Shown: positions 1 to 12,515, counted from the first letter of the stretch. The stretch is 64,000 nucleotides of DNA from Lactuca virosa (GCA_928212115.1 CAKMRJ010005523.1:243136949-243200948), one strand, 5' to 3'. Notes: generated by a model from the sequence alone, not told the origin. Numbers and translations: made by a program.

Positions 1-796
1 AAAGTTTTGGGGCCATATAGATTAGTATTATTCTTTTGGGTTTCACTTTGCATGTTTTGACTTCCCGAATAACTAGGTTATTCAAACCATCCACAGTCAA
101 TCATACTTTGGAAGTAGGTATTGAGGCAAGACTGTCATGAATGGGTATGTAGGATTGTCTAAGGAGTTAGACATGACACAAGTTTGCTGCAGTATTCATG
201 AGTACTCCTGTAATAAGATTTGAGTATTGGATTCAACCCACGCTCATTTGTATCACTTCATGGATTTTATCACGAGTGATCATGAGACGATAATATCTTA
301 TATTCTTGAAACCAAGACATTTTAGTTGCAGTTTACAAGTCGGTTGCACATTGATATATGAAAACGCACTGGTAACTTGGTGTTATAAAACATATTGTTG
401 TGTGTGATTTGATGAGTAAATAGAGTAAGCTTATGAGTCGAAGTTTATCCGTTCCTTTTACCCTAAGGGGATAAAAGCGATATCTGTGGGCCCCTCGATG
501 ATTTAGTGATGACTAACCTAAGTGCTTGGCCAAGCCTGGACTGATTTGATTTGTTCAATTAGTCGGTCGTCATAAATCAGAAATCAGGAAACAACACATG
601 AACAGAGAGAATGATTATAATCCATGTCTCAGTTCTTACGATATCTAGAATGGAGGAATATATGATCCCTTATCTAATGGACGCGTCATTTGACTTGTTC
701 AGAGTTCGACAACGGCTTTTAAGAGCTACGATTGCTAGTCGGGTTTTTGAAGTCGTACTTGCAATAATAGTTATTAGACTTATCCAAGTGGGAGAC
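1..796 (+). mobile_element. 3' internal tail of Ty1/copia element A (partial)
   Basis: This is the noncoding stretch between the end of pol and the 3' LTR of a plus-strand copia element whose 5' part lies outside the window. It matches 10930-11733 and the reverse complement of about 62465-63300, each of which also abuts an LTR of the same family. It ends in a purine-rich tract at 785-796 (AAGTGGGAGAC), the expected plus-strand primer, directly before the LTR. Short open frames at 611-858 are not supported by any recognisable protein and I treat them as chance. The identity as a tail is inferred from its position in three copies. Confidence 0.8.
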
Positions 797-1606
797 TGTT
801 GGATTAGGTGTCTAAGCCCATAAATATAATTGGTATGTACTTGACCCAAGAGTAGCATGGTCCATTTGGGTTTCCTTCACTAGGACAATTTGATAGGATG
901 GACTTTTGAGAAAAAGTTATTTATGATTTATTAATATATTATAAGTTCTAATATGTTAATATAAAATCATATGGTTTAATTAGTATTGATCAAGCATTAA
1001 TTTGGAATTAATTTAGTGATCAAAAGAGACTAATTAAATTAATGGGAACTAGTTTGTAAATTAGTTATATATTATATATATTATATATATATATATAATA
1101 TATATATATATATATGTTTTGGGCTTATGATACACGATGGCCTATGTTTATGGAAGAATCCATAAAGAGTTAGCCCACTTGAATCATGGATCATGGATCA
1201 TAAGCCCAAGAGTATGGATTAGGGTTTACCCATGACTCTTGGATTCCAAACATATATATAGAGCACCCCTTTAGCCAAAATCGGACCTAAGAGTGATATG
1301 GAAAGAGTATGGACGATTTATGGTGCATAACCTCTCTCTCATTTGTTTTCCAATTGTTCATGGTGTTTGTGAGCCATTTGAGGTGCAACAGTTGAGGCAC
1401 TAAGTTCTTAAAGGCCAATGTCTACAAGCTACAACCAAGAGGTAATTCTATAACTCACTTTTATGTTGTTTATGTCAATTGTATGCTAGTTGTAGGCTTA
1501 ATGCTTTGGAAACAATATTGCATGTATAATTATAGAAAACATAGATCCAAGGCATTTAGGGTTGTATGTGCACCATAGGATGTTGTAGTATACCAAAAAC
1601 CCAACA
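797..1606 (+). repeat. 3' LTR of copia element A
   Basis: The LTR starts TGTTGGATTAGG just after the purine tract and ends AAAACCCAACA, giving the TG...CA ends with a short inverted repeat TGTTGG/CCAACA. It contains an AT/TA microsatellite around 1065-1115 and a possible TATA box near 1248-1260 (CATATATATAGAG). Both ends align with the LTRs at 1829-2617 and 11734-12507, but the middle differs, so it is the same family and a different subfamily. The sequence right after it is gypsy leader, so element A is inserted in a gypsy element. Confidence 0.85.
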
Positions 1607-1828
1607 TAGATTAGTGTTGGGAGCGGTATTAGTGAAAGGGACTTGGTGGAGTCAAGGCAATTCTTGAGGAAAGTACGGATGGATATGGAAGGTAGTATGG
1701 GCCCGTACTACTGAAAGCAGAGGATCCGTACTTGATTCAAGAAGGGCTGCGATAAGACCAGGAAACTTGTAGTGCGTGTGTGATCCCTCGATATTGGATG
1801 AGTATTCGAATGATTGTTATGGTATGTT
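1607..1828 (+). mobile_element. Leader fragment of gypsy element G
   Basis: This 222-bp piece between two copia LTRs matches, in reverse complement, the untranslated leader at about 23100-23350. Shared marks are the segment around GGAAGGTAGTATGGGCCCGTACTACTG and a following CCGTACT stretch. It is therefore the 5' leader of a plus-strand Ty3/gypsy element whose gag resumes at 12508, after the copia B-C insertion. A weaker version of the same motif is in the Tekay leader near 30260-30310. Confidence 0.75.
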
Positions 1829-2617
1829 TGTTATTGGATTTGGTGTCTAAGCTGATAACTATAACTGGGATGTACTTGACCCGATTGTAGCATGGTCCGT
1901 TTAGGTTGCCTTCACCGGTGCAATTTGATAGGATGGACTTTTGAGAATAAGTTTATTATGATTTATTAATATATTACAAGTATAATATATTAATATGAAA
2001 TCATATTATTTAATTACTATTGATCAAGAATTAATTTGGAATTAATTTTGTGATCAAAAGAGATTAATTAAATATATGGGGATTGATTGTGTAAATCAAT
2101 GATTCTAATAGTGTGGGCTAATGATCCATGGTTATTTAGGATGAGCTAAACCAATGAGATAATCCATGGATAGTCCATGGAGGTTAACCCATGGATCCTA
2201 AGTAAAATGAAAGGTCATTAGGGTTTACAAAGTGTAACCCTAGCATTTGTCACATTATAAATAAAATCCTCATGGCCAAAATCGGTTACACAAGTGTGCT
2301 AAAACACTTTTGGAGAGTGATATTGATTTTGTGCAAGTAACTTATTCTCTCAAGCCTCCTCTTGCATATTGGTGTTTGTGAACCATTAGAGGCATCACAC
2401 TTGAGGTGCTCAAGCTTTCAAAGGTCAAGAACTACAAGTCCTTCTAAGAGGTAAATCATCTAACTAGTTGTATTGTTCATTCGACAATTTGTATGCTAGT
2501 TAGGATATATGCTTTGGAAAATTGAAAATATGCATGTATAATTAGAGAAAACATAGATCCAAAGCATTTAGGGTTGAATGTGCACCATAGGAGTGTTATA
2601 GTGCTTAAAACCCAACA
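1829..2617 (+). repeat. 5' LTR of copia element B-C
   Basis: This LTR pairs with 11734-12507. Both share the AATCATTGATT-type middle, the block around GGGCTAATGATCCATGG, and the end CTTAAAACCCAACA. The start is TGTTATTGGATTTGG, apparently with three extra bases compared with TGTTGGATTTGG in the partner, so the first position is uncertain by a few bases. A TATA-like box lies at 2256-2265 (TATAAATAAA). An initiator-tRNA primer site follows immediately, which makes this the 5' copy. Confidence 0.85.
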
Positions 2618-2618
2618 G

Positions 2619-2631
2619 TGGTATCAGAGCC
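2619..2631 (+). other. Primer binding site, tRNA-iMet type
   Basis: TGGTATCAGAGCC sits one base after the LTR end. This is the standard plant retrotransposon primer site complementary to the 3' end of initiator methionine tRNA. Confidence 0.9.
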
Positions 2632-3178
2632 TAGGATTGTTTTTTGTTATATTTGATGCTTGTTGTTTTTCAAAGTTGAAAAAAATCGATTTTCTGGCTT
2701 CTGACTGATGAACTCGCCGATTCCACTGGCTGAGTCGACGAGTCCACTCAGTAAATGAACAACTCGACGAGTCCAATTCATGCACTCGCCGAGTTGGTGG
2801 CTCTGGGTGCAGAATTTCGAGTTTTTGGCAAGAATTGGATTAGGATCATTACCGCAAACTGTTTTTTGAAACAAATAATATGTTTTTATGATATGGTAGT
2901 GATTATGCTCATCCAATCATAAGATAATTGTCATAGTTTTAAGATAATTGTTGATTTATATGATAAACAAAGTTGCTTGCAAATTGTTGACTAGATATTA
3001 TCTTGTTTATGAGTTTAGTTGGATCAATCTTGAATTATATGATAATTTTAGTTGTTGAAAATTGATCTAAATGAATTTTAATGACCACCATAACTTGTCC
3101 TCAAGTTATGGAAAATGAAAAGTCTCATACATTAAAATGCCATTAAACTCATAAGTTATGGAAATTGAATGGAAAATT
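2632..3178 (+). mobile_element. Leader of copia B-C with ACTCGNCGAGT-like motifs
   Basis: This is noncoding leader after the primer site. Positions about 2705-2795 hold four copies or near-copies of the inverted-repeat word ACTCGNCGAGT, which is also dense in the unrelated Tekay LTRs. The leader then shows repeated blocks containing CATAACTTGTCCTCAAGTTA (from about 3089 and again near 6310 and 6370), and it is interrupted by solo LTR H. Confidence 0.7.
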
Positions 3179-6166
3179 TGTCACACCCCCAAACCGGAAC
3201 GACGGAAACGTTTGGGGGCGGAGGACGTCATGTTAAGTATCACAACACATGCATCATAGTAATCAAAGTAACAACAACCATCATATTAATAATATAAAGT
3301 TTACATTATATTCAAAATATTTCATGATTTTACATTAAAACTATAACAAAAGATAAGACATAATGCTACTATGCTCCGTTTTCGTAACACCTGAGAAGGT
3401 ACCTGTCTACTAACGTTTCTGAGAATACAAGTGGTTTGAAAAAGTGTCAACATTAAAGTTGGTGAGTTCATAAATATTTTTGTTATAAAAGTATACACTT
3501 TGTTCTTTGGAAAAGTTCGACTGTTCCTCTAGAAAATCCTATATTTTCTTAATGAGTAATATGACCGTACTCGTTTCTTCTATGATCATTTAGTGAATAC
3601 AAATTATATATAATACAGATCGAATAGACAGTTGAATGTGTGGATCTGCCCTAAGCCCACAACCAAACAAGGAACAAAAAGTAAGGCAGAAGTCACACAT
3701 TCCACTGTCTGCCGGATCTTCATTACATATAACTCTACTTTATTCACCAAGAAATCACAAAATTAACATTAATGATTCTTTTAGATATAATGAATGTGTT
3801 TCCTTCAGAAAATCCTATATTTTCTTGGTAAAATGGTAACGACAATAGTCCCTTCTATAATCACTTAGTTTATACTAGCTATATATAACCTAATATTGAA
3901 AGGACAGTTGAATGTGTGAATCTGCCCTAAGCCCACAACCAAACAAGGAACAGGAAGTAAGGCGGAAGTCACACATTCCACTGCCTATCAGATATTATTT
4001 ATATATAACTCTGATGTATAAACTAAGGAATTATATAATTAACCATTAAAGGTCATTTATGTTATACTAGTTTATAAATAAGTGTTGAACCTTTTGTAAA
4101 TATGTTCCTAGTTCCACTTACTTTATTATAAAGTATTGTTTTCAGTAATAATTGTTATTGTTTTCAGAAAGTTAAATCGAAAACTGTTTACCTTTAAAAT
4201 AACGATGTTTATCATAGAAAATCCTATATTTTCTATAAAACTAATTTGTAGTTTTAATCCTTCTAAGACCGAAAAGCACAAGTATAATTACCATACTTAG
4301 TTTGCTGATACCTAGTTTTATTCATGAGAAAAACTAGCTGAAGATGTGTTTACCTTAAAAACTTGATGTGACGATACTACCCTCCTATGATCACTTAATA
4401 CATACGAGTTGTATATAACCGAGATCGAACAGACAGTCGAATGGGTGAATTTGACCTAAGCCCATAACCAAACAAGGAACAGGATATGAGGCGGAAATCA
4501 CACATTCCACTGTCTACCGGACTTCAATTTTATCTAACCCTATTGTATATACTGAGTAATCAAAAAGTTAATATCCCTTGAGACTGTTTAGGAAAAGTAT
4601 ATTACTACGTAAATATATCGTTGTTTCCTTCTTGTGAGCTCTTATAACCCTATTGATGGACGTTCAACCTTACGACGTATTGCGGACATCATAAACATTA
4701 ATGACGTTTGTCACCCGCAAACCTGCCGGTCAAACTGTAGCTAACAGTCAGGGTGCGGGATTGTCAATCCCGTATAGATCTATACACAAACTCAAGCTCT
4801 GCATCCAGGAGACTTTGGTTCATAAGGCTAGACTTCTATTGGTACTTAGATAAGTACTCGAAGACGTGTCTCACAATTAGCTTCAACAAATTTACAAGTA
4901 ATAATGCGAAAATCCTTTTTATAAATAATAGGTAATTTTTATAAAAAGATCCATAAACTATATTTATTATAGTTTATAAGTTTATTTCCATGTTTCATCC
5001 TAGACTTTGTAAAATAACACATATGATCCATAAACTATACCTATTATAGTTTATTTCCATGTTTTAACAAGTTTCACGTTTAAATACATATTAACGGTAA
5101 GAAAACATAATAACTTAATTATATTTTTAAACACACAATTTCTTGTGTTTTACCTTCCCCCCCCCCCCCTAAAAACATTGAAAAGATTAGAAAAATATGG
5201 GGGTATGAACTCACCTTAAGTGTGGTAACGAGGTTGATAACGGGATTGAAACGGTGAATTTCGAGTTTAGAACACGTAACAATAGTCGTATCGAAGTCTT
5301 ATAACTTGTTCTAAAGAGAAATGATCTCCTGGAGTGGTTTGTTCTTGAAATGAAAAGGAAGATGGGTTTGATACTTGAGAGAGTTTAAGGGTAGTGTTTT
5401 CATTCACTAGATGTAAGAATGAGAGTAGGACTTAAGTTGTGACTTATGTGTGAAGGAACTTATGAGGCAGTGAATGTAAGCTTAGGAAAGTGTGTCAAAA
5501 GGATCACCATTGAGGTTTTCGGCCATATCTTCACATGGAGAGAAGTAAATTCGGTCATGGTGGTCCAATAGAAAGTGAATTCGGTTTCTAAGGGGTAGAA
5601 TTCAGCCACGTATGACCGAATTCTCTTGAATTCAATCCAAAGAAAAGGGAAATCGATCTTAAAGTCAAAGAAGAAGAAGGAATTCGGTTTTGGGTCAAGG
5701 AGAGAAAGGAATTCGGTTATGGCTTTCAAGAAGGATAGAATTCGGTTTTAGCTTAATTCCTAAGTGTAAATTCGGTTTCTAGTCAACAAGGAAGGAAGGA
5801 ATTCGGTTTTAGCTTTATTCCTAAGTATAAATTCGGTTTTAGTTTGGGAAAAGATTCCCAAAACCGAATTCTATATGTAAATGCCATATTTTATGTTTTT
5901 AAGTTAAGTATTATACCATCCTATGCATATATACATATTTCTTGAATTAATATTGACTCCTTTGAGTTCTTTGTGTCTTGTAAACTTTTATTAGCTTATT
6001 CTAACTTAAACTAGCATGGGTAAATACCACACATACTTAATTAACACCCTTAAGTATGGCTCATGAAAGTCGTATCTCTATTGCCTCCAATTACATTGAC
6101 TTGAAATAACGGGTACATAGTTGGAGTTTAGACCTAGTTTGCTCTAGGATTTTTCAGGTTGTCACA
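3179..6166 (-). repeat. Solo LTR H (gypsy-like), inserted in the copia B-C leader
   Basis: The block begins TGTCACACCCCCAAACC and ends GGTTGTCACA, giving TG...CA ends with inverted termini TGTCACA-like on both sides. The flanks AAATT (3174-3178) and CAATT (6167-6171) could be a 5-bp target duplication with one mismatch. There are no gag or pol traces and no primer site, so it is best read as a solo LTR of about 3 kb. Minus orientation is inferred because the slot near 3460 carries a GGTGAGTT block like those of the minus-strand LTRs. It contains degenerate repeats (3600-4560), a run of 13 C at 5157-5169, and a cluster of GAATTCGGTT words (5540-5870). Short frames inside, such as 5460-5729, look spurious. 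Confidence 0.7.
3600..4560. repeat. Degenerate repeats inside solo LTR H
   Basis: A block with GCCCACAACCAAACAAGGAA and the following CACATTCCACTG recurs at about 3631-3725, 3905-3995 and 4435-4530, with intervening variants of GAAAATCCTATATTTTCT at about 3530, 3808 and 4218. The units are unequal in spacing, so this is a decayed long-period repeat and not a tight satellite. Confidence 0.7.
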
Positions 6167-6579
6167 CAATTGTCAAATATTAAGATAATAGTTTAATTAT
6201 TTGTATTATTTGATATGAATTGCCTTGCTATATGAGTTAGATTAGATCAATAGAATATTATATGATAATTTTCCTTGTTAGAATTGATCTAAATGTTCCT
6301 TAATGAGTTCCATAACTTGTCCTCAAGTTATGGAACATGAAAAGTCTTATCATAAATGTTTTAATGAACTCCATAACTTGTCCTCAAGTTATGGAAAATC
6401 AAGAGTCTTTTCATAAAACCAACATTAACTCATAAGTTATAGAAATGAAGATTTTTGACAAGTTTCAAAACTTGCCCTCAAGTTTTGGAATTTGTAAAGT
6501 CTTACTAATGAAACTTTAATTCCAAACCCTAGAGTTTTAAAAGTTAAAATTCACCCTTATACTATTATTATATTAGAAG

Positions 6580-6667
<88 letters not shown>

Positions 6668-7446
6668 CAAGTCAGTCTTACCGTTAGTAGGCCTCACTCA
6701 CGAAGCCGATCTATAAGGGTGGTGTAAGGTTATTGGCTATAAAATGGCAGTTTAATGGGTGTCCACTCTCACCCACTGCTTCCTTGACTGGTGGAGGGTC
6801 GTTAGCTGAACGGGTAGGATAGGACATTAATTCTCCCTCATTAAAAGTATAATGATAAATATAAAGTAACTAAACTTTTATTAAAATTTTCAATCTTAGT
6901 TACTTTAGGAAAATATGAAAATGGTGCTAATCCATGAAATTACACTTTGCACATTGTTAAGTCGTTAGTGGAGCGTGTGTGGTTAACCGACACACTAATC
7001 TGGGACTGACAATATGTGGCAAAGGGTAACTTGATGTTAATCATAAATCGATGGAGCGTGTGTGGTTACTGGCACATTGATTTGGTGATTTGTAACATTA
7101 ACTGTACCAAGCTAGTTTGCATGGTTATTCACACCTTGTTTGTGATCCTCAGCATCCCAGTCACAAACTTGAAGGGCACAATCGAGATTTAAACATGCCA
7201 TTGAAAAGTTCAATGAATCTCAAAGGATCTAGGAATTTCAATCCAATTAAAACTTAATAATCTATTTCGTTTTTCATGGTGGAAATTGGTAAAATTGTCA
7301 TTTACCTTCCTTCAAATATTTTACAATTAGATTACGACATACCTCTTCGCAATTGTAAAATATTGTGTTAGGTCCTAGCCTTAATATTTCGTTTTGGGTG
7401 TTATATTAAGGACTTAAATCAACTAACTTGAATTTCTCCCTTGCAG
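6167..7446 (+). mobile_element. Copia B-C leader, continued to gag
   Basis: This is the resumed leader of the copia element after solo LTR H, with no supported coding sequence. It repeats the tract CATAACTTGTCCTCAAGTTA seen left of the solo LTR, which confirms continuity. Two copies of GGAGCGTGTGTGGTTA-like sequence occur at about 6970 and 7053. The leader ends at a pyrimidine-rich TTTCTCCCTTGCAG just before the gag ATG. That resembles a splice acceptor, but no donor is obvious to me. Confidence 0.55.
6580..6662. repeat. (TA)n microsatellite
   Basis: A nearly pure TA dinucleotide run of about 80 bases in the copia B-C leader. A shorter AT-rich run of the same kind lies in LTR A at about 1065-1115. 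Confidence 0.97.
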
Positions 7447-8134
7447 ATGTCTAGTTCAGACAACTATGGTCTTCCCGAATCTTTTGGAAAAAGCTTTCCA
7501 CATGAAGATGATATTCCATAAAAATCATACTTCACTTCCTCCACCTCCTCCAATTATTCTCCCTGACCCACACGTTCGAAGACTTGAAAAGTTCAAGGCC
7601 ACTCAAGCCCTATTGGCTAGTAAACACCAAGATGGAAGGTCTGTGTGTGCACATGTCTTGGATATGAAGTCACACATTGACAAGCTGGGAATGTTAGGTG
7701 TCGTTTTCCTGAGGAAGTTGGCTGTTGACTTGGTTCTTCATTCACTTCCCGAGTTGTATAGCCAGTTAATTAAACACTGCTATATGACAGACCGCGACGT
7801 GTCCCTGATTGATCTTACCTATTTGCTTATTGCTGCTGAATCAACAATGATTTGGCGCAATGGTCAAGCAAATTTGATTGGAAGATCTACTTCCCAAGCT
7901 GCCATGGACATAGGCAATGACATAGATAGTCCAGAAAAGGTCCCTTGTCCTATGGGAAGGTAATTGGCTATGGTCATAAGATTTGATCATAAGAGAAAAG
8001 TCAGTTTTGAGATAGTTCCATGTGCAAATGCCAAAGAGTCCACTTGTTTCTACTGCCATTTGAAGAGACATTGGAAGCGAAGCTGCGCTGAATACCTGAA
8101 AGATCTAAGAGAAGGTAAAGTAAAAAAGGTTTGA
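7447..8134 (+). pseudogene. gag: Ty1/copia gag (UBN2 type), frameshifted
   Basis: Gag builds the virus-like particle in which retrotransposon RNA is packaged. The ATG at 7447 opens a frame that stops at 7519-7521. The continuation is readable in another frame from 7466 to 7963, with the copia capsid signature VCAHVLDMKSHIDKLG followed by LVLHSLPELYSQL. A classic zinc knuckle CX2CX4HX4C (CFYCHLKRHWKRSC) lies at about 8045-8087, and the frame closes with a TGA at 8132-8134. At least two frameshifts separate these blocks, so no full protein can be made. The order capsid then knuckle is normal for the family. Confidence 0.85.
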
Positions 8135-10929
8135 CTCTACTTCAGGTGAATCCGCTATCTAACTCTATTGAGTTCATGTTTGTTGATTCTTAATACATGA
8201 TGTGATAAGATTACATTTAGATGTTTTGTAGGATCAAAGGAATCTTAAAGGAAAGGCATGCAGAGTCTGATCGCGAAGAGATGGATTTCGATCGCATGGT
8301 TCGATGATCGGATTTTTGAGCTGCTGCTTAGGAGTTATGATAGATTGCTTAGAAATATGTAGTAACATAGTTTTCATTTGTAATTGCATTGTAATGAAAA
8401 GTTTTTTCCGCACCTTTTATAAGTAAATAAAATTTTGATTTTTTATCTTATTTATATTTCCTTGCAATGGCATTTGTGAAAATTGATGTTTGTATGTTTC
8501 TATTTTAGCAATATGGATATTATTCTTTCGTTTGTGGTAGTGTCTAAATTTACCAAATAATGGAAGATTCTCATCACCTAAGTTTTAGTTAGATAGAAAC
8601 TTGGAATCACGCAACTTTTATTGCATGATGAATGATAACCTTCGTCTTTGGGAAATTAAGACTAAATCCTTGTTCACATGTAAATGTGAGTCAAGTGAAG
8701 GACTAGGGGATCGGGTACACTTGGTAGTGCGATGAAGCAGGTCCACCACAAAGAACGATAAGACTGTTCGTTATGGTCTACTAAAGTTAGTAAATATGGT
8801 TATGCTTACAAGATTAAGTATAATTCTGAGTCATTGAAAAGTCTCAATGTATAGCAGAATGAATAAGAAGAATCAAAGTCGGCAGAAAGATAAAAGGTTT
8901 CTCCAATCTGAAAAGATGGGAGAGTACTTGAGTATCGTGTTTTATGATCATCTTAATGATTGTGAAAACCATATCGTAATCTGATCCTCTAAGGACGCCT
9001 TAGTGCATTTGTTGGCTAAGAAGAGGAATAAGGAATTGTTGAAATGGTTAAATCAATTAAGATGAATCATACTACGTTCCAAAATCAAATCTTAGTCATA
9101 CTCCAAGATTGTATATTGAGTGACATATAAGCAAATGTAGAGTAAAATGTTTTCTACTCTTGTACATTTGAAATTGGTAAGTTGTGATGTATTGGATAAA
9201 ACAAAGACCAACTAAGACCAATTGTGTGAAGTGTTTGTCTTGATAAGAAACCGCACTGACTCTTGAATATTTGTTTGTCAAGTAATGTTTCTTGACAAAG
9301 AGAATCTTATAATCAAGAGGTTAGTGGGAGTCTTAAAGGTCTTGAAAAGTTTCAAGAACTAATCAAGAGTAAACTTATTGTTAATTAGTAGCACACGATT
9401 TGAGGTTTGTAACCTATCATGTTGACATATTCTTGTTTCCGTGCTCATTCCAGTTGAAGTTAACTATGCATGTGAGTTCTATGAGTTATCAATTGTTTGC
9501 ATAACAACTTGGAAGACATGGTAGGCCCTTTTGCTACCGATTGGCAAGAAATTAAGATTGATCAAGTTCGGTCCATATGAGTTTGGATTTGTCACTAACC
9601 CTGTCTTAAGATTATGGTTATCGCAATGTGAGAAATGGAAAAAGGTCTAAACATTTGAGACTTATTACTGTAAGTTCTAAAATTGTTTAGACACATATAT
9701 GAGCTTTCTAATAAAAGGTGTGTGAGCTTAGATAAAGGCTTATGGAAGCATCTCGTGTCAGAAATCTAAACTTTGGTAAGAAAGTCAATAAAGTATTGAT
9801 TTCTAGAAGTCCAGCTGATTTCTGAATTTATGTCACAACTAGTGGGAGCATAAATGTTATGCAAGTAACAAAATAATTGTTATGCTAGTGGGAGCATAAT
9901 TATTATGGTAAATGTTGCAAGTTAGCAATGTTAATTATAGAAAACAAAGTTTTCAATTTGCAAAGTTGCAGGGTTGAGAAGTTGTTTTGCTATAATTGAG
10001 GGAGAGGAACTTATACTTCATTTCAATTCTAAAAGTTTAGATTGATATTTTAATCAAATTTAGTCAAGGATCTATATGAATACCATGTTGAAATGCTTCA
10101 ACATTGGAAATTCTATATATGGAAATATTATAGCAAAAGACTGGTCAAGTATCATGTATTTATGTAAGACATTATGAATTGTATCCCATATGATTCGAGT
10201 ATAGGATCGATTGCATATTCTATAATATTCATGTGTTCTAATTTTCCAAAATGCCTAGGGCATTAAGAGGGAAAAAGGACTAGAACTAGATATGGCTAAA
10301 GTTATTAAACAACTGTTAAGAACAATCCAAGGTTCGCCAAAGATTGGTTGCTTATGGATAGTTGGACGTATAGTAATGGATGAACCATATTGACATTATT
10401 ATGAATAGACAGGATTCTATTAACAATGAGTTGTCATATGGAAAATATGGAAATGTTTCCATAATGGGAGATGGATATCAAGAATTTATGAGAAAGTTAA
10501 AAAAAAACTTTTATGCAAGAAGGATGTTCAAAGTAATGTGCTTTGAATATGAGACTTCGGATCTATGGAATTGTCTTGTAACAATCTCCAATGGAAAGTT
10601 TTGTATTTGACAAAGTCTCTGTGACTTGTGTACATAGTAATTACAAAAGGGTCACTGAATATAAGTTTAGAATCTAACAAATGACAGTAAGTGGCAGGAA
10701 CTTTGTATTCTTACACTTACGATAAGGATTTGGAATTGTGAAATGAGTATCGTTGAAAATGTTTACAATTGATCTATTTCACAAAGTAAAGACCGTAGGT
10801 AAACATAGTGTGCATGCTTGGAGCATGGGATAGCTGTTGTTTTAATTCAAATATTAGTTGATAAATCGAAACAATATACAATGAATAATGTGTAATCAAT
10901 ATGGTGATTAAATAAAATGTGTTTTATTT
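8135..10929 (+). pseudogene. Decayed copia pol region
   Basis: Nearly 2.8 kb between gag and the 3' tail hold no long open frame. I recognise one block at about 8898-8967 reading EKMGEYLSIVFYDHLNDC, which resembles the copia integrase stretch before the TPPGTPQ motif. The rest is AT-rich and scrambled, and includes repeats of the phrase AGTGGGAGCATAA near 9840-9900. The 76-codon frame at 10380-10610 has no family I can name. Reverse transcriptase motifs are not visible. The element must have been mobilised by a relative or has decayed since insertion. Confidence 0.6.
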
Positions 10930-11733
10930 ACACTCAAAAGTTTTAAGGATATATAGGATTAGTATTATTCTTGTGTTTCACTTTGCAAGTTTTGATTTCC
11001 CGAATAATAAGATTATTCAAACTATCCACAGTCGATCATACGTTGGAAGTAAGTATGAAAGAATACTGTCATGAGTTGGCTTGTAGATTGTCTAAGGTAT
11101 TAGACATCGCAAAAGTGTGCTACACTAGTCATGAGTGCTCCTGAAATAAGATTTGAGTATTAGATTCAACCCGCGCTCACCTGAATCACTTCATGGAATT
11201 TATCACGAGTGATTGTGAGACGATAATATCATATAATCTTCACACTAAGATATATGAGTTGTTGACTACGAGTTGGTTGTGCATTGATGATACGAAAACG
11301 CATCAGTAACTTGATGTTATAAAACGTATCATTGTGCATGACTAAATGAGTAGTTAGTACAAGCATATAATGTCGAAGTTTATCTGTTCCTTTTATCCTA
11401 AGAGGATTGAAAACGATATCTTGGGCCCCTCGATGATTCTGTTTTGACTATGTACTGGGCCCGGTCAGAACTAAATTGATGTGTTCAGTTATGTTCTATG
11501 TCAGACGAATAGGAAATCGGGAAACAAATTGCAGGAAAATAAGTATGACTATGTTCCATGTATTTGTCCGCATAGATATCTTGAGAACAGAGGAATATAT
11601 GATCTCTTATCTAAAGGACGAGTCACCGACTGGGTCAGAGTTCGATGATGGCTTTTGAAAGCTTACGATTGTTAAGTCGGATCCTGAAGTTGCATTGGCA
11701 GTTATAGTTATTAGACTTATCCAAGTGGGAGAC
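10930..11733 (+). mobile_element. 3' tail of copia B-C with polypurine tract
   Basis: This matches 1-796 closely (shared starts around GGATTAGTATTATTC and shared blocks such as TGGGCCCCTCGATGATT) and is the noncoding tail of this copia family. It ends with the purine tract CCAAGTGGGAGAC at 11721-11733, immediately before the 3' LTR. Confidence 0.85.
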
Positions 11734-12507
11734 TGTTGGATTTGGTGTCTAAGCCCATAACTATAACTGGGATGTACTTGACCGGATTGTAGCATGGTCC
11801 TTTTGGGTTGCCTTCACCAGTGCAATTTGATAGGATGGACTTTTGAGAATAAGGTTATTATAATTTATTAATATATTACAAGTATAATATATTAATATGA
11901 AATCATGTTATTTAATTAGTATTGATTAAGAATTAATTTGGAATTAATTTTGTGATCAAAAGAGACTAATTAAATATATGGGATTGATTGTGTAAATCAA
12001 TGATTCTAATAGTGTGGGCTAATGATCCATGGTTATTTAGGATGGGCTAAACCAATGAGATAATCCATGGAGGTTAACCCATGGATCCTAAGTAATATGA
12101 AAGGTCATTAGTGTTTACAAAGTGTAACCCTAGCATTTGCCACATTATAAATAAACCCCTCATGGCCAAAATCGGTTACACAAGTGTGCCAAAACATTCT
12201 TGGAGAGTGATATTGATTTTGTGCAAGTAACTTATTCTCTCAAGCCTCCTCTTTCATATTGGTATTTGTGAACCATTAGAGGCATCACACCTGAGGTGCT
12301 CAAGCTTTTAAAGGTCAAGAACTACAAGTCCTTCTAAGAGGTAAGTCATCTATCTAGTTGTATTGTTCATTTGACAATTTGTATGCTAGTTAGGATATAT
12401 GCTTTGGAAAATTGAAAATATGAATGTATAATTAGAGAAAACACAGATCCAAAGCACTTAGGGTTGCATGTGCACCATAGGAGTGTTATAGCGCTTAAAA
12501 CCCAACA
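11734..12507 (+). repeat. 3' LTR of copia element B-C
   Basis: It starts TGTTGGATTTGGTG right after the purine tract and ends CTTAAAACCCAACA. It is highly similar along its length to 1829-2617, apart from small indels such as a missing repeat of the TCCATGG block. The sequence that follows (TTTATAGCATGG) is the gypsy gag start. Left of the element the flank ends GTTTGTTAT, so a TTTAT/GTTAT target duplication is possible but imperfect. Confidence 0.9.
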
Positions 12508-12515
12508 TTTATAGC

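Noticed and set aside
2619..2631. Fragments complementary to tRNA as tRNA genes
   Set aside because: Only 13-18 bases match, next to LTRs, so they are primer sites. No cloverleaf is present at this or the other primer sites.
5157..5169. Run of 13 cytosines
   Set aside because: A simple homopolymer, possibly of uncertain length in the assembly; no functional reading is supported.
6580..6662. TA repeat as a replication origin or matrix attachment site
   Set aside because: A plain microsatellite in a retrotransposon leader; nothing else supports an origin.
7430..7446. Splice acceptor (TTTCTCCCTTGCAG) before copia gag
   Set aside because: Sequence fits, but I found no credible donor in the leader, so it is not listed as an intron.
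10380..10610. 76-codon frame in the copia B-C pol region
   Set aside because: No family resemblance, and it lies in a region of general decay. Kept only as part of the degraded pol.
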